NCBI GenBank assembly: GCA_963700925.1
Contig: OY969553.1
Coordinates: forward strand, 992,001 to 1,056,000
Source: CAWJMD01 sp963700925
Lineage (GTDB): Bacteria > Actinomycetota > Actinomycetes > Actinomycetales > CAWJMD01
Length of the DNA: 64,000 bases
Reading direction: 5' to 3'
Positions 17,771 through 25,737 of the stretch are shown in pieces (positions within the stretch are counted from its first letter, which is position 1; each line of letters begins with the position of its first letter). The notes beneath the pieces are model-generated. The model saw only the letters and a program-made list of their open reading frames with translations. It was not told where the DNA came from and did no database searches. The position numbers were made by a program, and so were the translations under genes.

Positions 17771-17847
17771 TCGTTGTCTACTGCTCTGCTGCTCTGCTGA
17801 TCATGCTGCCGCCAGAGCGGTCTCGAGCCAGCCTCGGCCAGGGAGCC

Positions 17848-19431
17848 TCAGTAGGCCCCTGAACCCGTCATGACGGCGCGGATCGTCTTCCACAGGATCT
17901 GGAGGTCCATGGTCGGCGACCAGTTGTCGACGTACCGCAGGTCCAGCCGCACCGACTCCTCCCACGAGAGGTCCGAGCGGCCACTGACCTGCCACAGCCC
18001 TGTCAGGCCAGGCTTCACACGGAGCCGGCGGTGCACGGCGTCGTGGTACTTCGCGTACTCGCGTGGCAGTGGTGGGCGGGGCCCGACCAGTGACATGTCG
18101 CCCTTGACGACGTTCCAGAGCTGGGGCAGCTCGTCGAGCGACAGCCGGCGCAGCACGGCGCCGACCGGGGTGACACGGGGGTCGCTGCGCATCTTGAACA
18201 GCAGGCCGTTGCCGTCGTTGTGGTCGGCGAGTGCCGCGACGTGGGCGTCCGCGTCCACGACCATGCTCCGCAGCTTCCACATCCGGAACTCGGCACCGTC
18301 CAGCCCGACCCGCTCTTGAGGGAAGAAGGCCGGACCAGCGCTGGTGAGCCGGACGGCGGCTGCTGCCGCCGCGATGACCGGGACGGAGCAGACGAAGATC
18401 GCGATGCCGAGCGCGCGGTCCAGAGCTGCCTTGGCGAGCAGGCGGCCCGACCTCTGGGTCGGTCGCTCGACCTGCAACAGCGACAGGCCGGCCACGGGGT
18501 GCAGCGAGACGTAGGGCCCGGTGACCTCGACCAGACCGGGCGCGACCATCAGCTCGGCCCCGGTGTGCTCCAGCGCCCACGACAGGCGCCGCAGCGGCTG
18601 GCCGGTCAGCTGTGCCCCGACGACCAGGACGTTGTCGACCTCGTGGTCGACCACCACCTGGGGGACCTCGGAGATCAGGCCGAGCATCGGGACTCCGTCG
18701 ACCTCGCCACCCTCCGCGCGGATGGGGAGGCAGGCACCGACGACCAGCAGGCCGTGGTGACTCTCGCGGCGCAGGTCGGCAACGACCGACTCGACAGCGC
18801 CCCGCTCGCCCACGACGAGGGTGCGCATCACCCCGACGCCTGCGCGCCTGCGGCGGTGCAGCCACTGTCGCCACATGTAGCGGGAGAGGACGGTCAGGAT
18901 CGCGGCCAGCGGCACCGCGACCAGAACGACTCGACGGGGCAGCATCAGGTCGAACGAGTAGGCGAACAGCCCGACGAGCGCCACCACGATCACGGCCGTC
19001 TTGAGCACGGAGCCGTACTCCTCGGGACCGTCGCCGAGGCGTCGCCGGTCGTAGCCACCGACCATGGCCAGGATCGCCACCCAGGACATCGCCGTCACCA
19101 GCGCGACCATGGCCGTCAACGGCTGGGTACGGGGCAGCGAGAACATCGAGGCGCTCATCACCACGATGGCGATCACCAGGTCGGTGAGGAAGATCCTGCG
19201 CAGGAGCGGCCTGCTCTGCGCCGCTCGGCGGGCGTCGGCCCGCGCAGCGACCGTGGCGACGTCTGCAGCCTCGTCGCCGTCCACCACGAAGGGCGTGCCA
19301 GCCGCCCACGACAGTCGCCTCTGCGACTGCGCCGCGCGGCGCTCGATCTCACGGTGAGCAGAGACGAGGTCGATCACCACGTCCTGCTCCACGGGCAGTT
19401 TCGCTGCTCCGTTCAACGCTTCCGCGCTCAC
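17848..19431 (-). CDS. WbaP/CpsE-type initiating sugar-phosphate transferase
   Basis: This polyisoprenyl-phosphate hexose-1-phosphate transferase starts repeat-unit synthesis by moving sugar-1-phosphate to undecaprenyl phosphate. The 527 residues contain four N-terminal membrane helices (about 80-200), a Rossmann-like CoA-binding domain (VVGERGAVESVVADL), a further helix (about 345-370), and the catalytic bacterial sugar transferase domain with MWKLRSMVVDAD, DELPQLWNVVKGDMSLVGPR, VKPGLTGLWQVSGRS and RLDLRYVDNWS. It is full length for the family. The GTG at 19431 has GGGGG ahead; an upstream reading would add a non-hydrophobic leader. It is convergent with the LPxTG gene and is probably its own unit, but completes a Wzy-type pathway with the genes at 2389-12114. 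Confidence 0.92.
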   Translation of the reverse strand: MSAEALNGAAKLPVEQDVVIDLVSAHREIERRAAQSQRRLSWAAGTPFVVDGDEAADVATVAARADARRAAQSRPLLRRIFLTDLVIAIVVMSASMFSLPRTQPLTAMVALVTAMSWVAILAMVGGYDRRRLGDGPEEYGSVLKTAVIVVALVGLFAYSFDLMLPRRVVLVAVPLAAILTVLSRYMWRQWLHRRRRAGVGVMRTLVVGERGAVESVVADLRRESHHGLLVVGACLPIRAEGGEVDGVPMLGLISEVPQVVVDHEVDNVLVVGAQLTGQPLRRLSWALEHTGAELMVAPGLVEVTGPYVSLHPVAGLSLLQVERPTQRSGRLLAKAALDRALGIAIFVCSVPVIAAAAAAVRLTSAGPAFFPQERVGLDGAEFRMWKLRSMVVDADAHVAALADHNDGNGLLFKMRSDPRVTPVGAVLRRLSLDELPQLWNVVKGDMSLVGPRPPLPREYAKYHDAVHRRLRVKPGLTGLWQVSGRSDLSWEESVRLDLRYVDNWSPTMDLQILWKTIRAVMTGSGAY

Positions 19432-19593
19432 CAAGCCCCCACCCTGTCTACCCCGGCCATCCGATACAGCGAGGCTAACGATCAGTGACGGCCCGCGAAG
19501 GCGATTCCCGCAAGTTGGCCGCATTCGGGTCACAAGACCGGGCAGATGGGGACGTTTGGTCCGCCCAGAGGGCGACAGAGGCCTCCGATCGGG

Positions 19594-20193
19594 TCAGGGA
19601 CGGCTGTGCACGCGCTGCTGGGTGGCCTCGAGACCGAGCAGCACGAGGTCTTCGATGGCATCGGCGGCCTCTGCGACGAGCAGCGGCAGCTCCTTGCGTT
19701 CCGAGGGGGAGAAGTCGCGCAGCACGTGGTCAGCGGCGTCCTGACGCCCCGGCGGGCGGCCCACCCCGACGCGCACCCGGAGGTAGTCGCGGGTGCCGAG
19801 CGCCTTGGTCACGTCGCGCAGGCCGTTGTGCCCGCCCTCGCCTCCGCCCCGCTTGAGGCGGAGCTCGGCGAACGGGATGTCGATCTCGTCGTGCACGGCG
19901 ACCACGCGGTCGGGCTCGACGGAGAAGTACTGGAGCAGGCTGGAGACGGGCCCACCCGACAGGTTCATGTAGGACGAGGGCTTGGCCAGCACCACCCGAG
20001 GACCGGGCGCCCCGCCGGGCAGCACCCCCAGCCTCACCTCCGCGACCGCGGCCCGGCCCTTGTGGGCACGCCACGCCTGCCCGGCGCGGGTGGCGAGCTC
20101 GTCCACCACCATCTGCCCGACGTTGTGCCGGTTGCCGGCGTAGTGGGGCCCGGGGTTACCGAGCCCCACCACCAGCCAGGGTCGTTCGTCCAC
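19594..20193 (-). CDS. pth: Peptidyl-tRNA hydrolase
   Basis: Pth cleaves peptidyl-tRNA released from stalled ribosomes and recycles tRNA. The 199 residues show VVGLGNPGPHYAGNRHNVG, with the catalytic His in RHNVG, then KPSSYMNLSGGPV, DEIDIPFAELRLKRGGGEGG, and GHNGLRDV. The length is standard. The GTG at 20193 follows rplY by only 23 nt, so the two are one transcript, an arrangement widespread in bacteria. Nothing is unusual in the sequence. A stretch of 162 nt without a gene separates it from the sugar-transferase start; it would hold the transferase promoter. Confidence 0.96.
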   Translation of the reverse strand: MDERPWLVVGLGNPGPHYAGNRHNVGQMVVDELATRAGQAWRAHKGRAAVAEVRLGVLPGGAPGPRVVLAKPSSYMNLSGGPVSSLLQYFSVEPDRVVAVHDEIDIPFAELRLKRGGGEGGHNGLRDVTKALGTRDYLRVRVGVGRPPGRQDAADHVLRDFSPSERKELPLLVAEAADAIEDLVLLGLEATQQRVHSRP

Positions 20194-20216
20194 GTCTGAC
20201 GGCTACTCGCAGTCTG

Positions 20217-20918
20217 TTACTCGGAGTCCTTCGCGGCGTCCTCGGCGGGCGCGGTGTCGGTCGAGCCCTCGGCAGCCTCGGCCGCCTCGGCTGCCTCTGC
20301 CTTCTCGGCGTCGGGAAGCTCGTGCTCGATGCCCGCCTCGGCCTCGGCCTCGGCCAGCTCGGCCTCCAGCGCCTCCTCGGTGATCGCCTGGGTGATGTTG
20401 ACGACCAGCACGTCGGCGTCAACGGCCAGGGTCGAGCCCTCGGGCAGCGTGATCTGGCCGGCCGTGATCTGCGTGCCGGCGCGGAGGCCCTCGACCGAGA
20501 CCTCGATCTGGGTCGGGATGTGGGTGGCCTCGGCCTCGAGGAGCAGGGTCTGGTTCTCGACGGTGACGAAGGTCTCCAGAGCGGCCTCGCCGACGACGTG
20601 CACCTGGACGTCGACCTGAACCTTCTCGCCCCGACGGACGAGCACGAGGTCGACGTGCTCGATCACCTGGCGGACGGGGTCGCGCTGAACGTCCTTGGCG
20701 AGAGCGAGAATCGGCTTGGCGCCGTCGATCTCGATCGAGAGCAGGGCGTTGGCGTGCTTCAGCGCCAGCATGGTGTCGTGGCCGGGCAGCGAGATGTGCT
20801 GCGGCTTCTGGCCGTGGCCGTAGACGACGGCGGGAACCATGTGGGCGCGGCGGGTGCGGCGCGCAGCACCCTTGCCGAACTCGGTGCGCGGCTGGGCGGC
20901 GAGCTTGATCTCGGACAC
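20217..20918 (-). CDS. rplY: 50S ribosomal protein L25 (Ctc/TL5 type)
   Basis: The 233-residue protein has the 5S-rRNA-binding L25 domain (residues 1-90; RTEFGKGAARRTRRAHMVPA and VVYGHG) and the TL5-type C-terminal beta domain (about 95-185). An acidic Ala/Glu-rich tail follows, as in other actinobacterial Ctc proteins. It binds 5S rRNA in the large subunit; the long form is linked to general stress in Bacillus. The GTG at 20918 has GGAG 7 nt upstream; an upstream ATG would add 34 residues without family match. A TAAACT -10-like hexamer lies on the minus strand at 21132-21137. Confidence 0.93.
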   Translation of the reverse strand: MSEIKLAAQPRTEFGKGAARRTRRAHMVPAVVYGHGQKPQHISLPGHDTMLALKHANALLSIEIDGAKPILALAKDVQRDPVRQVIEHVDLVLVRRGEKVQVDVQVHVVGEAALETFVTVENQTLLLEAEATHIPTQIEVSVEGLRAGTQITAGQITLPEGSTLAVDADVLVVNITQAITEEALEAELAEAEAEAGIEHELPDAEKAEAAEAAEAAEGSTDTAPAEDAAKDSE

Positions 20919-21119
20919 TGTGGAACTCCAGGTGTTCGGGGGGAGCGTGCTCTCGGGTCGGTGGGTCACTCCGCGGGACGGTGCTTTCCACGGAGTCGGC
21001 CTCGACGCGGGACGCGGCACGGTGACGGCACGCGAGCAGACCCGCTACAGGCCCTGCCCACCGCGTCGATCACGGACGTCGAACCGGTGAGTACCGGGCC
21101 GTGCGACGTCCCTCGCCGA

Positions 21120-21154
21120 GGCAACCTGCTGAGTTTAGCCGACAGCAGGCTGCC
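21120..21154 (-). promoter_or_regulatory. Candidate rplY promoter inside an inverted repeat
   Basis: Arms GGCAACCTGCTG and CAGCAGGCTGCC (one mismatch) enclose an 11-nt loop holding TAAACT on the minus strand, a good -10 match about 215 nt before the rplY start. The same hairpin lies just after the ABC permease stop and could end that transcript, but it has no T-run. Confidence 0.4.
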
Positions 21155-21176
21155 TCCCCGAATCCGGGCTGACCTC

Positions 21177-22052
21177 TTACTTCTTCGAGGAGACGGTCAG
21201 CCCGCGCTGGCGCAGCACCCTCCGCTCGAGCGGTGCGAACAGCAGCAGCTCGATCCCGACGCCCACCAGGAAGATCAGGATGATCGCCGTCATGACGAGC
21301 TTCATCGAGTTCAGCTCGCGGCCGATGTTCAGTAGCTGGCCCAGCCCGATCCCCAGGGCGGGCGAGTAGGTGATCAGCTCGGCGGCCATCAGGGAGCGCC
21401 AGGCGAATGCCCAGCCCTGCTTGAGGCCCGAGATGTACCCCGGCAGCGCCGCAGGCAGCATCACGTGGCGGACCCGGCCGACGCCGCTCAGGCCCAGCAC
21501 GCGCCCGACCTTGTCGAACAGGGGAGGCACCTGGTCGAAGCCCGACAGCAGTCCGTTCGCGATCGACGGCACGGCCCCGAGCAGCACGACCGCGTAGATC
21601 GCCGAGTCGGAGAGCTGGAACCAGATGATGGCCGCGGGGACCCAGGCGACCGAGGGCAGGCTCATCAGCCCGCTGACCGCCGGACCGATCGCCCTGCGCA
21701 GCCACGTGCTGCGCCACATCGCCAGGCCCAGCGCGGTGCCGACCACGAGCGACGCCGCGAAGCCGATGAAGCCGCGGGAGACGCTGGTCTCAACGGCGGT
21801 CCACGCACGCCCGTCAGTCACCAGCTCGATGAACGTCGTCGCGACGTCCATCGGGCTCGGGAGCACGAAGCTGGGTTTGAGGTCGGCCAGGTAGGCGAGC
21901 TGCCAGACAGCAATCAGCGCGGCGGTCGCCACGATCGGTGGCAGCACGGACCGGACGAAGGTCCGGCCGGCACCGCGCTCGGGTCCGCCGACCAGCGGCG
22001 GGGCATCGAGGGCATCGAGGCCCGCGGCGAGGTCACTCGTCTCAACGGCCAT
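21177..22052 (-). CDS. ABC transporter permease, SsuC/TauC/NrtB type
   Basis: The 291-residue inner-membrane permease has about six transmembrane helices and the binding-protein-dependent transport loop near the C-terminus (ALPGYISGLKQGWAFAWRSL, with the EAA-type Gly contacting the ATPase). It belongs to the nitrate/sulfonate/taurine family. The ATG at 22052 lies 11 nt inside the ATPase gene, so the two are coupled. It forms a complete importer with the two genes upstream. The transported compound cannot be fixed from sequence alone; aliphatic sulfonate or taurine would supply sulfur, which would fit the sulfate-using locus nearby, but that link is speculative. Confidence 0.87.
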   Translation of the reverse strand: MAVETSDLAAGLDALDAPPLVGGPERGAGRTFVRSVLPPIVATAALIAVWQLAYLADLKPSFVLPSPMDVATTFIELVTDGRAWTAVETSVSRGFIGFAASLVVGTALGLAMWRSTWLRRAIGPAVSGLMSLPSVAWVPAAIIWFQLSDSAIYAVVLLGAVPSIANGLLSGFDQVPPLFDKVGRVLGLSGVGRVRHVMLPAALPGYISGLKQGWAFAWRSLMAAELITYSPALGIGLGQLLNIGRELNSMKLVMTAIILIFLVGVGIELLLFAPLERRVLRQRGLTVSSKK

Positions 22053-22899
22053 GGCGGCTGATCTCCTGTCGCAGCTGGGTGGTGATCTCCGCGGCGAGCG
22101 CGCTGACCCCGGGCGACTCGATCGACCTCGGCTGGTCGAGCTCGATCCGCCACTCCCGCACGATCCGGCCTGGTCGCGACCCCATCAGCACCACGCGCTG
22201 GCCGAGCCTGACGGCCTCGCGCACGTTGTGGGTGACGAACATGACGGTCAGCTTCTGCTCACGCCACACCCGCGTGAGCTCCTCGTGCAGCAGGTCGCGA
22301 GTGATGGCGTCGAGCGCCGCGAAGGGCTCGTCCATCAACAGCACCGAGCTGTCCTGGGCGAGCGAGCGCGCCAGGGCGACGCGCTGGCGCATACCGCCCG
22401 ACAGCTCGTGCACGCGCTTGCCGTGCTGGCCCTGGAGGTTCACCAGGCCGAGCAGCCGCTCCGCATCCGTGCGGCGCTGCTTGCGCGGCACCCCGCGTGC
22501 CCGCAGGGCGAGCTCGATGTTGGCCCCAGCGGTCAGCCAGGGCAGCAGGGCCGGCTCCTGGAACATCAGGGCCGGCCGGCTCGCCGACACGCTGACCTCG
22601 CCGCCCGTCGGCTCCTGCAGGCCGGCGACGATCGAGAGCAGGGTCGACTTGCCGCAGCCCGAGGCGCCGAGCAGGCAGACGAACTCGCCTGGCTCGACCT
22701 CGAGGTCGATGCCGTCGAGCACCGGCGGCACGGTGGGGTCGAAGACCTGCGTCACCGACCGGACGCTGACGGCCGCTGACGTCGACGACGCGCCGTTGGA
22801 CATCTCCTTGCGGGGTGCCGGTGCGTGGGCGGTCCTCGCGGCCGGCGGCCCGTATCCCGGGGAGTCGACCGAAGGCTTGGCCAGCGATACGTCAGTCAT
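22042..22899 (-). CDS. ABC transporter ATPase, SsuB/TauB type
   Basis: The 285-residue ATPase drives the importer. It shows Walker A LLGASGCGKSTLLSI, Q-loop MFQEPALLPW, signature LSGGMRQRVALARSL, Walker B VLLMDEPFAALD and the switch His in VTHNVREAV, all intact. The first 45 residues (Pro/Ala-rich) precede the normal family start and may be untranslated; an internal ATG (MSNGASS) at codon 33 would give a standard length. The ATG at 22899 overlaps the binding-protein stop by 8 nt, so order of translation is binding protein, ATPase, permease. Confidence 0.92.
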   Translation of the reverse strand: MTDVSLAKPSVDSPGYGPPAARTAHAPAPRKEMSNGASSTSAAVSVRSVTQVFDPTVPPVLDGIDLEVEPGEFVCLLGASGCGKSTLLSIVAGLQEPTGGEVSVSASRPALMFQEPALLPWLTAGANIELALRARGVPRKQRRTDAERLLGLVNLQGQHGKRVHELSGGMRQRVALARSLAQDSSVLLMDEPFAALDAITRDLLHEELTRVWREQKLTVMFVTHNVREAVRLGQRVVLMGSRPGRIVREWRIELDQPRSIESPGVSALAAEITTQLRQEISRHGR

Positions 22900-24013
22900 T
22901 TCCCAGTCCTCCAGCAGATACCTCGTCCAGCCCGCGGTCGGACAGGATCGCGTTCAGCAGCGTGAGGTCGTAGATCCCGTTGAGGTCGACCTCCTCCTCG
23001 GCGGTGCCGGCGGTGAAGGCGTCGGACGCCGACTTCTCCAGCGACGAGGCCACCGGGTCGTTCGTGATCTCGAGCGACTCCCAGGCACGGTCGAGCACCT
23101 CAGACGCCAGGGCCTGCGAGCTCAGCGCGACGATGCCGTCGTTCACGCCCTTCTTCGCCTCGTCCGGGTTCGCGTTGATCCACTCGACGGCCTCGACGTG
23201 GCCACGCAGCAGGGCTGCGACGGTGCCGGGGTACTCCTCCAGGAACTCGGTGCGCACCAGCAGGTGGGTGGTCACGAACTTCCCCTGCGGCCACAGGTCC
23301 TTCTCATCCACCAGCACGGTGGCGCCCGCCTCCAGCACGAGTCGGGACGCCCACGGCTCGGGCACCCAGGCGCCGTCGAGGTCACCGGCCTGGAACAGGG
23401 TGAGCGTGTCGGCGTTGCCCGTGGGGGAGATCGTGACGTCGCCGCCACCGTCGACGCTGTTCTCGAGGCCGTTCTCGGTCAGCCAGGCCCGCAGGGCCAC
23501 GTCCTGCGTGTTGCCCAGCTGCGGGGTCGCCAGGGTGGTGCCCTTCAGGTCGTCGACGGAGTCGATGCCCTCACGCACCACGAGCTGCGCGCCGCCCGAC
23601 GTGGCGCCCGCGACGATCCTGACCGCTTCACCGTCGCTCTGCCCGAAGGCGTTGATGGCGGGGTTCGGTCCGATGTAGGTGGCGTCGATGGCCCCTCCGA
23701 ACACCGCCTCGATCGCGGCGGGGCCGGCGTTGAAGATCTGCGTCGACAGCTTGGTGTCGCCCAGCTCCTCGGTGATGAGGTCGTTGTCGACGCCGACGAT
23801 GGCCGCAGCGTGGGTCACGTTCGCGAAGTAGCCGAGGCGCAGCTCGGGGGCGGTGGCCCCATCACCCGTCGCGGCATCCTCCGGGGCGGTCGCCTCTGAG
23901 ACCCCACCCGAGCAGGCGGCGAGGGAGACGAGGGCGAGGCTCGCGAGCAGGCCGAGCGCCTGGTGGCGGAACCCCCGCCGGGTCGGGCGGGCAGTGAAGG
24001 AGATGCTGGGCAA
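22892..24013 (-). CDS. ABC transporter substrate-binding lipoprotein, SsuA-like
   Basis: The 373-residue solute-binding protein has a basic N-terminus, hydrophobic helix and lipobox LVSLAACSGG (Cys near residue 34), then an NMT1/SsuA-like periplasmic-binding fold: LRLGYFANVTHAAAIVG, the hinge FGGAIDATYIGPNPAINAF, and TLATPQLGNTQDVALRAWL. It would capture sulfonate, taurine, nitrate or a similar anion. I chose TTG at 24013 because AGGA lies 7 nt upstream and it begins the signal peptide; an ATG at 24097 would add a polar leader unlikely before a lipobox. It is the first gene of the importer operon, 287 nt downstream of the Rrf2-type regulator gene. Confidence 0.87.
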   Translation of the reverse strand: MPSISFTARPTRRGFRHQALGLLASLALVSLAACSGGVSEATAPEDAATGDGATAPELRLGYFANVTHAAAIVGVDNDLITEELGDTKLSTQIFNAGPAAIEAVFGGAIDATYIGPNPAINAFGQSDGEAVRIVAGATSGGAQLVVREGIDSVDDLKGTTLATPQLGNTQDVALRAWLTENGLENSVDGGGDVTISPTGNADTLTLFQAGDLDGAWVPEPWASRLVLEAGATVLVDEKDLWPQGKFVTTHLLVRTEFLEEYPGTVAALLRGHVEAVEWINANPDEAKKGVNDGIVALSSQALASEVLDRAWESLEITNDPVASSLEKSASDAFTAGTAEEEVDLNGIYDLTLLNAILSDRGLDEVSAGGLGND

Positions 24014-24262
24014 CGGATTTCCTATCTTCTCGATGGACACCACCGGCAATACAGTTCCGGTGCGTCCCTGCCGGACCTCTGGGGACTCGTTACGCACAAT
24101 GTCGATCGATCCGGTCGGGATTGATGAATCGTCTCAGGTCGGGTACGGCGCCCACCACCGGATCGGCGAAATTCCCGTCCAGCGGACGCGGTGGTGCCCC
24201 CAGACCCGGGCAGGTCGGACACCGTTCGTGCCGCGCGTCACCCGGTCGATGGACATCCGGTG

Positions 24263-24276
24263 CACCCGATCGGGTG
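24263..24276. promoter_or_regulatory. 14-bp perfect palindrome upstream of the importer operon
   Basis: CACCCGATCGGGTG lies between the stop of the Rrf2-type gene and the importer operon, with a further partly symmetrical CCGG flank. It may be an operator for the Rrf2 regulator or a short terminator stem for its gene; no T-run follows. Confidence 0.4.
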
Positions 24277-24300
24277 GGTCCGGTGTGATGTGCGGGTGAC

Positions 24301-24741
24301 TCAGTCCAGCCGGGGCAGCAGGGCCGCGACGTCCTCCGGGAGCGTGCCGGCGACGACGTCGGCGACGGTCGTGCGCTCGAGGATGTGGCGCTCGGCGGCG
24401 CGCAGCGCGACCCAGACCTCGACCAGGTGCCTGGACGCACCCCGGTAGTCGAGCTGCTCAGGCCGGGTGTTGCGGACGGTCGCGAGCGGACCGTCGACCG
24501 CGCGGATGATGTCGGCGATGCTCAGCTCGTTCGCCGGCACGGCCAGCCGGTGGCCGCCGTCGGGGCCGCGTCGGGAGTCGACCAGGCCACCCCGTCGCAG
24601 GTCGCGGAGGATGCCCTCGAGGAAGCGCTGTGGAATGCCCTCCCCGGCCGATACGGCGTCGCTCGTCAAGCTCTCCGGCTCGGCCGCCGCCAAGGCGCAC
24701 GCCGCACGCAGTGCGTAGTCGACCTTCGCGGTCAACCGCAC
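24301..24741 (-). CDS. Rrf2-family transcriptional regulator
   Basis: The 146-residue regulator has the Rrf2 winged helix-turn-helix: MRLTAKVDYALRAACALA at the start, a recognition-helix region around EGIPQRFLEGILRDLRRGG, and the wing RRGPDGGHRLA. The cysteines used by IscR/NsrR for a 2Fe-2S or 4Fe-4S cluster (three Cys around residues 90-110) are absent; only one Cys, near residue 15, exists. It therefore looks more like CymR-type members that sense through partner proteins or metabolites. It stands directly upstream of the SsuABC-like operon on the same strand, which makes control of sulfur or nitrogen uptake plausible. The ATG at 24741 begins the conserved domain. Confidence 0.87.
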   Translation of the reverse strand: MRLTAKVDYALRAACALAAAEPESLTSDAVSAGEGIPQRFLEGILRDLRRGGLVDSRRGPDGGHRLAVPANELSIADIIRAVDGPLATVRNTRPEQLDYRGASRHLVEVWVALRAAERHILERTTVADVVAGTLPEDVAALLPRLD

Positions 24742-24759
24742 GGAGGGCTCGCTCGACGG

Positions 24760-25737
24760 TCAGGCATTGCCCTCGAAGAGGCTGGTGACCGAGCCGTCGT
24801 CGAAGACCTCGCGGATCGCGCGTGCGATCAGCGGCGCGATCGAGAGCACGGTCAAGGTGGGGAAGTGCTGCTCCTCGGGGATCGGCAGCGTGTTGGTGAC
24901 GATCACCTCGGAGATCGGGCCGTTCTTGAGCCGGTCGACCGCCGGACCCGACAGCACGGCGTGCGTCGAGGTGACGATGACGTCGCCGGCACCCTTGTCC
25001 TTCAGGGCCTCCGCGGCCTGCACGATCGTGCCGGCGGTGTCGATCATGTCGTCGACGAGCACGCAGGTGCGTCCGGCGACGTCACCGACGACCTCGTGGA
25101 CCTTGCTCTGGTTCGCCACCGCCGGGTCGCGGCGCTTGTGGATGATCGCCAGCGGAGCGCCCAGACGGTCCGACCAGAGGTCGGCGACGCGTACGCGTCC
25201 CGCGTCCGGGGAGACGATGGTCAGCTTGGACCGGTCGACGCGCGTGCGGACGTAGTCGGCCAGCAGCGGCAGCGCCCACAGGTGGTCGACGGGCCCGTCG
25301 AAGAAGCCCTGGATCTGCGAGGTGTGCAGGTCGACGCTCATCAGCCGGTTGGCGCCGGCGGTCTTGTAGAGGTCTGCCACCAGCCGGGCCGAGATCGGCT
25401 CACGGCCACGGTGCTTCTTGTCCTGGCGCGCGTACGGGAAGAACGGCGCGATCATCGTGATGCGCTTGGCAGAGGCGCGCTTGAGCGCGTCGGCCATCAG
25501 CAGGTGCTCCATCAGCCACTGGTTGATCGGCGCGCAGTGGCTCTGCAGCACGAACGTGTCGCACCCGCGCACGCTCTCGCCGAAGCGCACGTAGATCTCA
25601 CCGTTGGCGAAGTCGTAGGCCGAGGTCGGGACGAGCTCGACGCCTAGCTCGGCCGCCACCTCCTCGGCCAGCTCGGGGTGGGCCCGGCCGCTGATCAGCA
25701 CCAGCCGCTTCTCGCTCGTCGTGGTGATGCCGGTCAT
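24760..25737 (-). CDS. prs: Ribose-phosphate pyrophosphokinase
   Basis: PRPP synthase makes 5-phosphoribosyl diphosphate from ribose 5-phosphate and ATP for nucleotide, His and Trp synthesis. The 325-residue protein shows FANGEIYVRFGESVRG (flexible-loop and ATP contacts), PYARQDKKHRGREPISARL, SVDLHTSQIQGFFDGPVDHL, and the PRPP loop CVLVDDMIDTAGTI. All catalytic segments are intact. The ATG at 25737 shares ATGA with the glmU stop; glmU-prs pairing is a conserved actinobacterial and wider bacterial order. Confidence 0.97.
   Translation of the reverse strand: MTGITTTSEKRLVLISGRAHPELAEEVAAELGVELVPTSAYDFANGEIYVRFGESVRGCDTFVLQSHCAPINQWLMEHLLMADALKRASAKRITMIAPFFPYARQDKKHRGREPISARLVADLYKTAGANRLMSVDLHTSQIQGFFDGPVDHLWALPLLADYVRTRVDRSKLTIVSPDAGRVRVADLWSDRLGAPLAIIHKRRDPAVANQSKVHEVVGDVAGRTCVLVDDMIDTAGTIVQAAEALKDKGAGDVIVTSTHAVLSGPAVDRLKNGPISEVIVTNTLPIPEEQHFPTLTVLSIAPLIARAIREVFDDGSVTSLFEGNA

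Noticed and set aside
20217..20420. Ala/Glu-rich repetitive codons at the end of rplY looked like a tandem repeat
   Set aside because: It is the normal acidic tail of actinobacterial L25/Ctc proteins; units are not regular.
4100..24000. Cys/sulfur genes considered as a plain assimilation cluster
   Set aside because: No cysH, cysI or sirohaem genes occur; the enzymes lie inside the polysaccharide operon beside three sulfotransferases.
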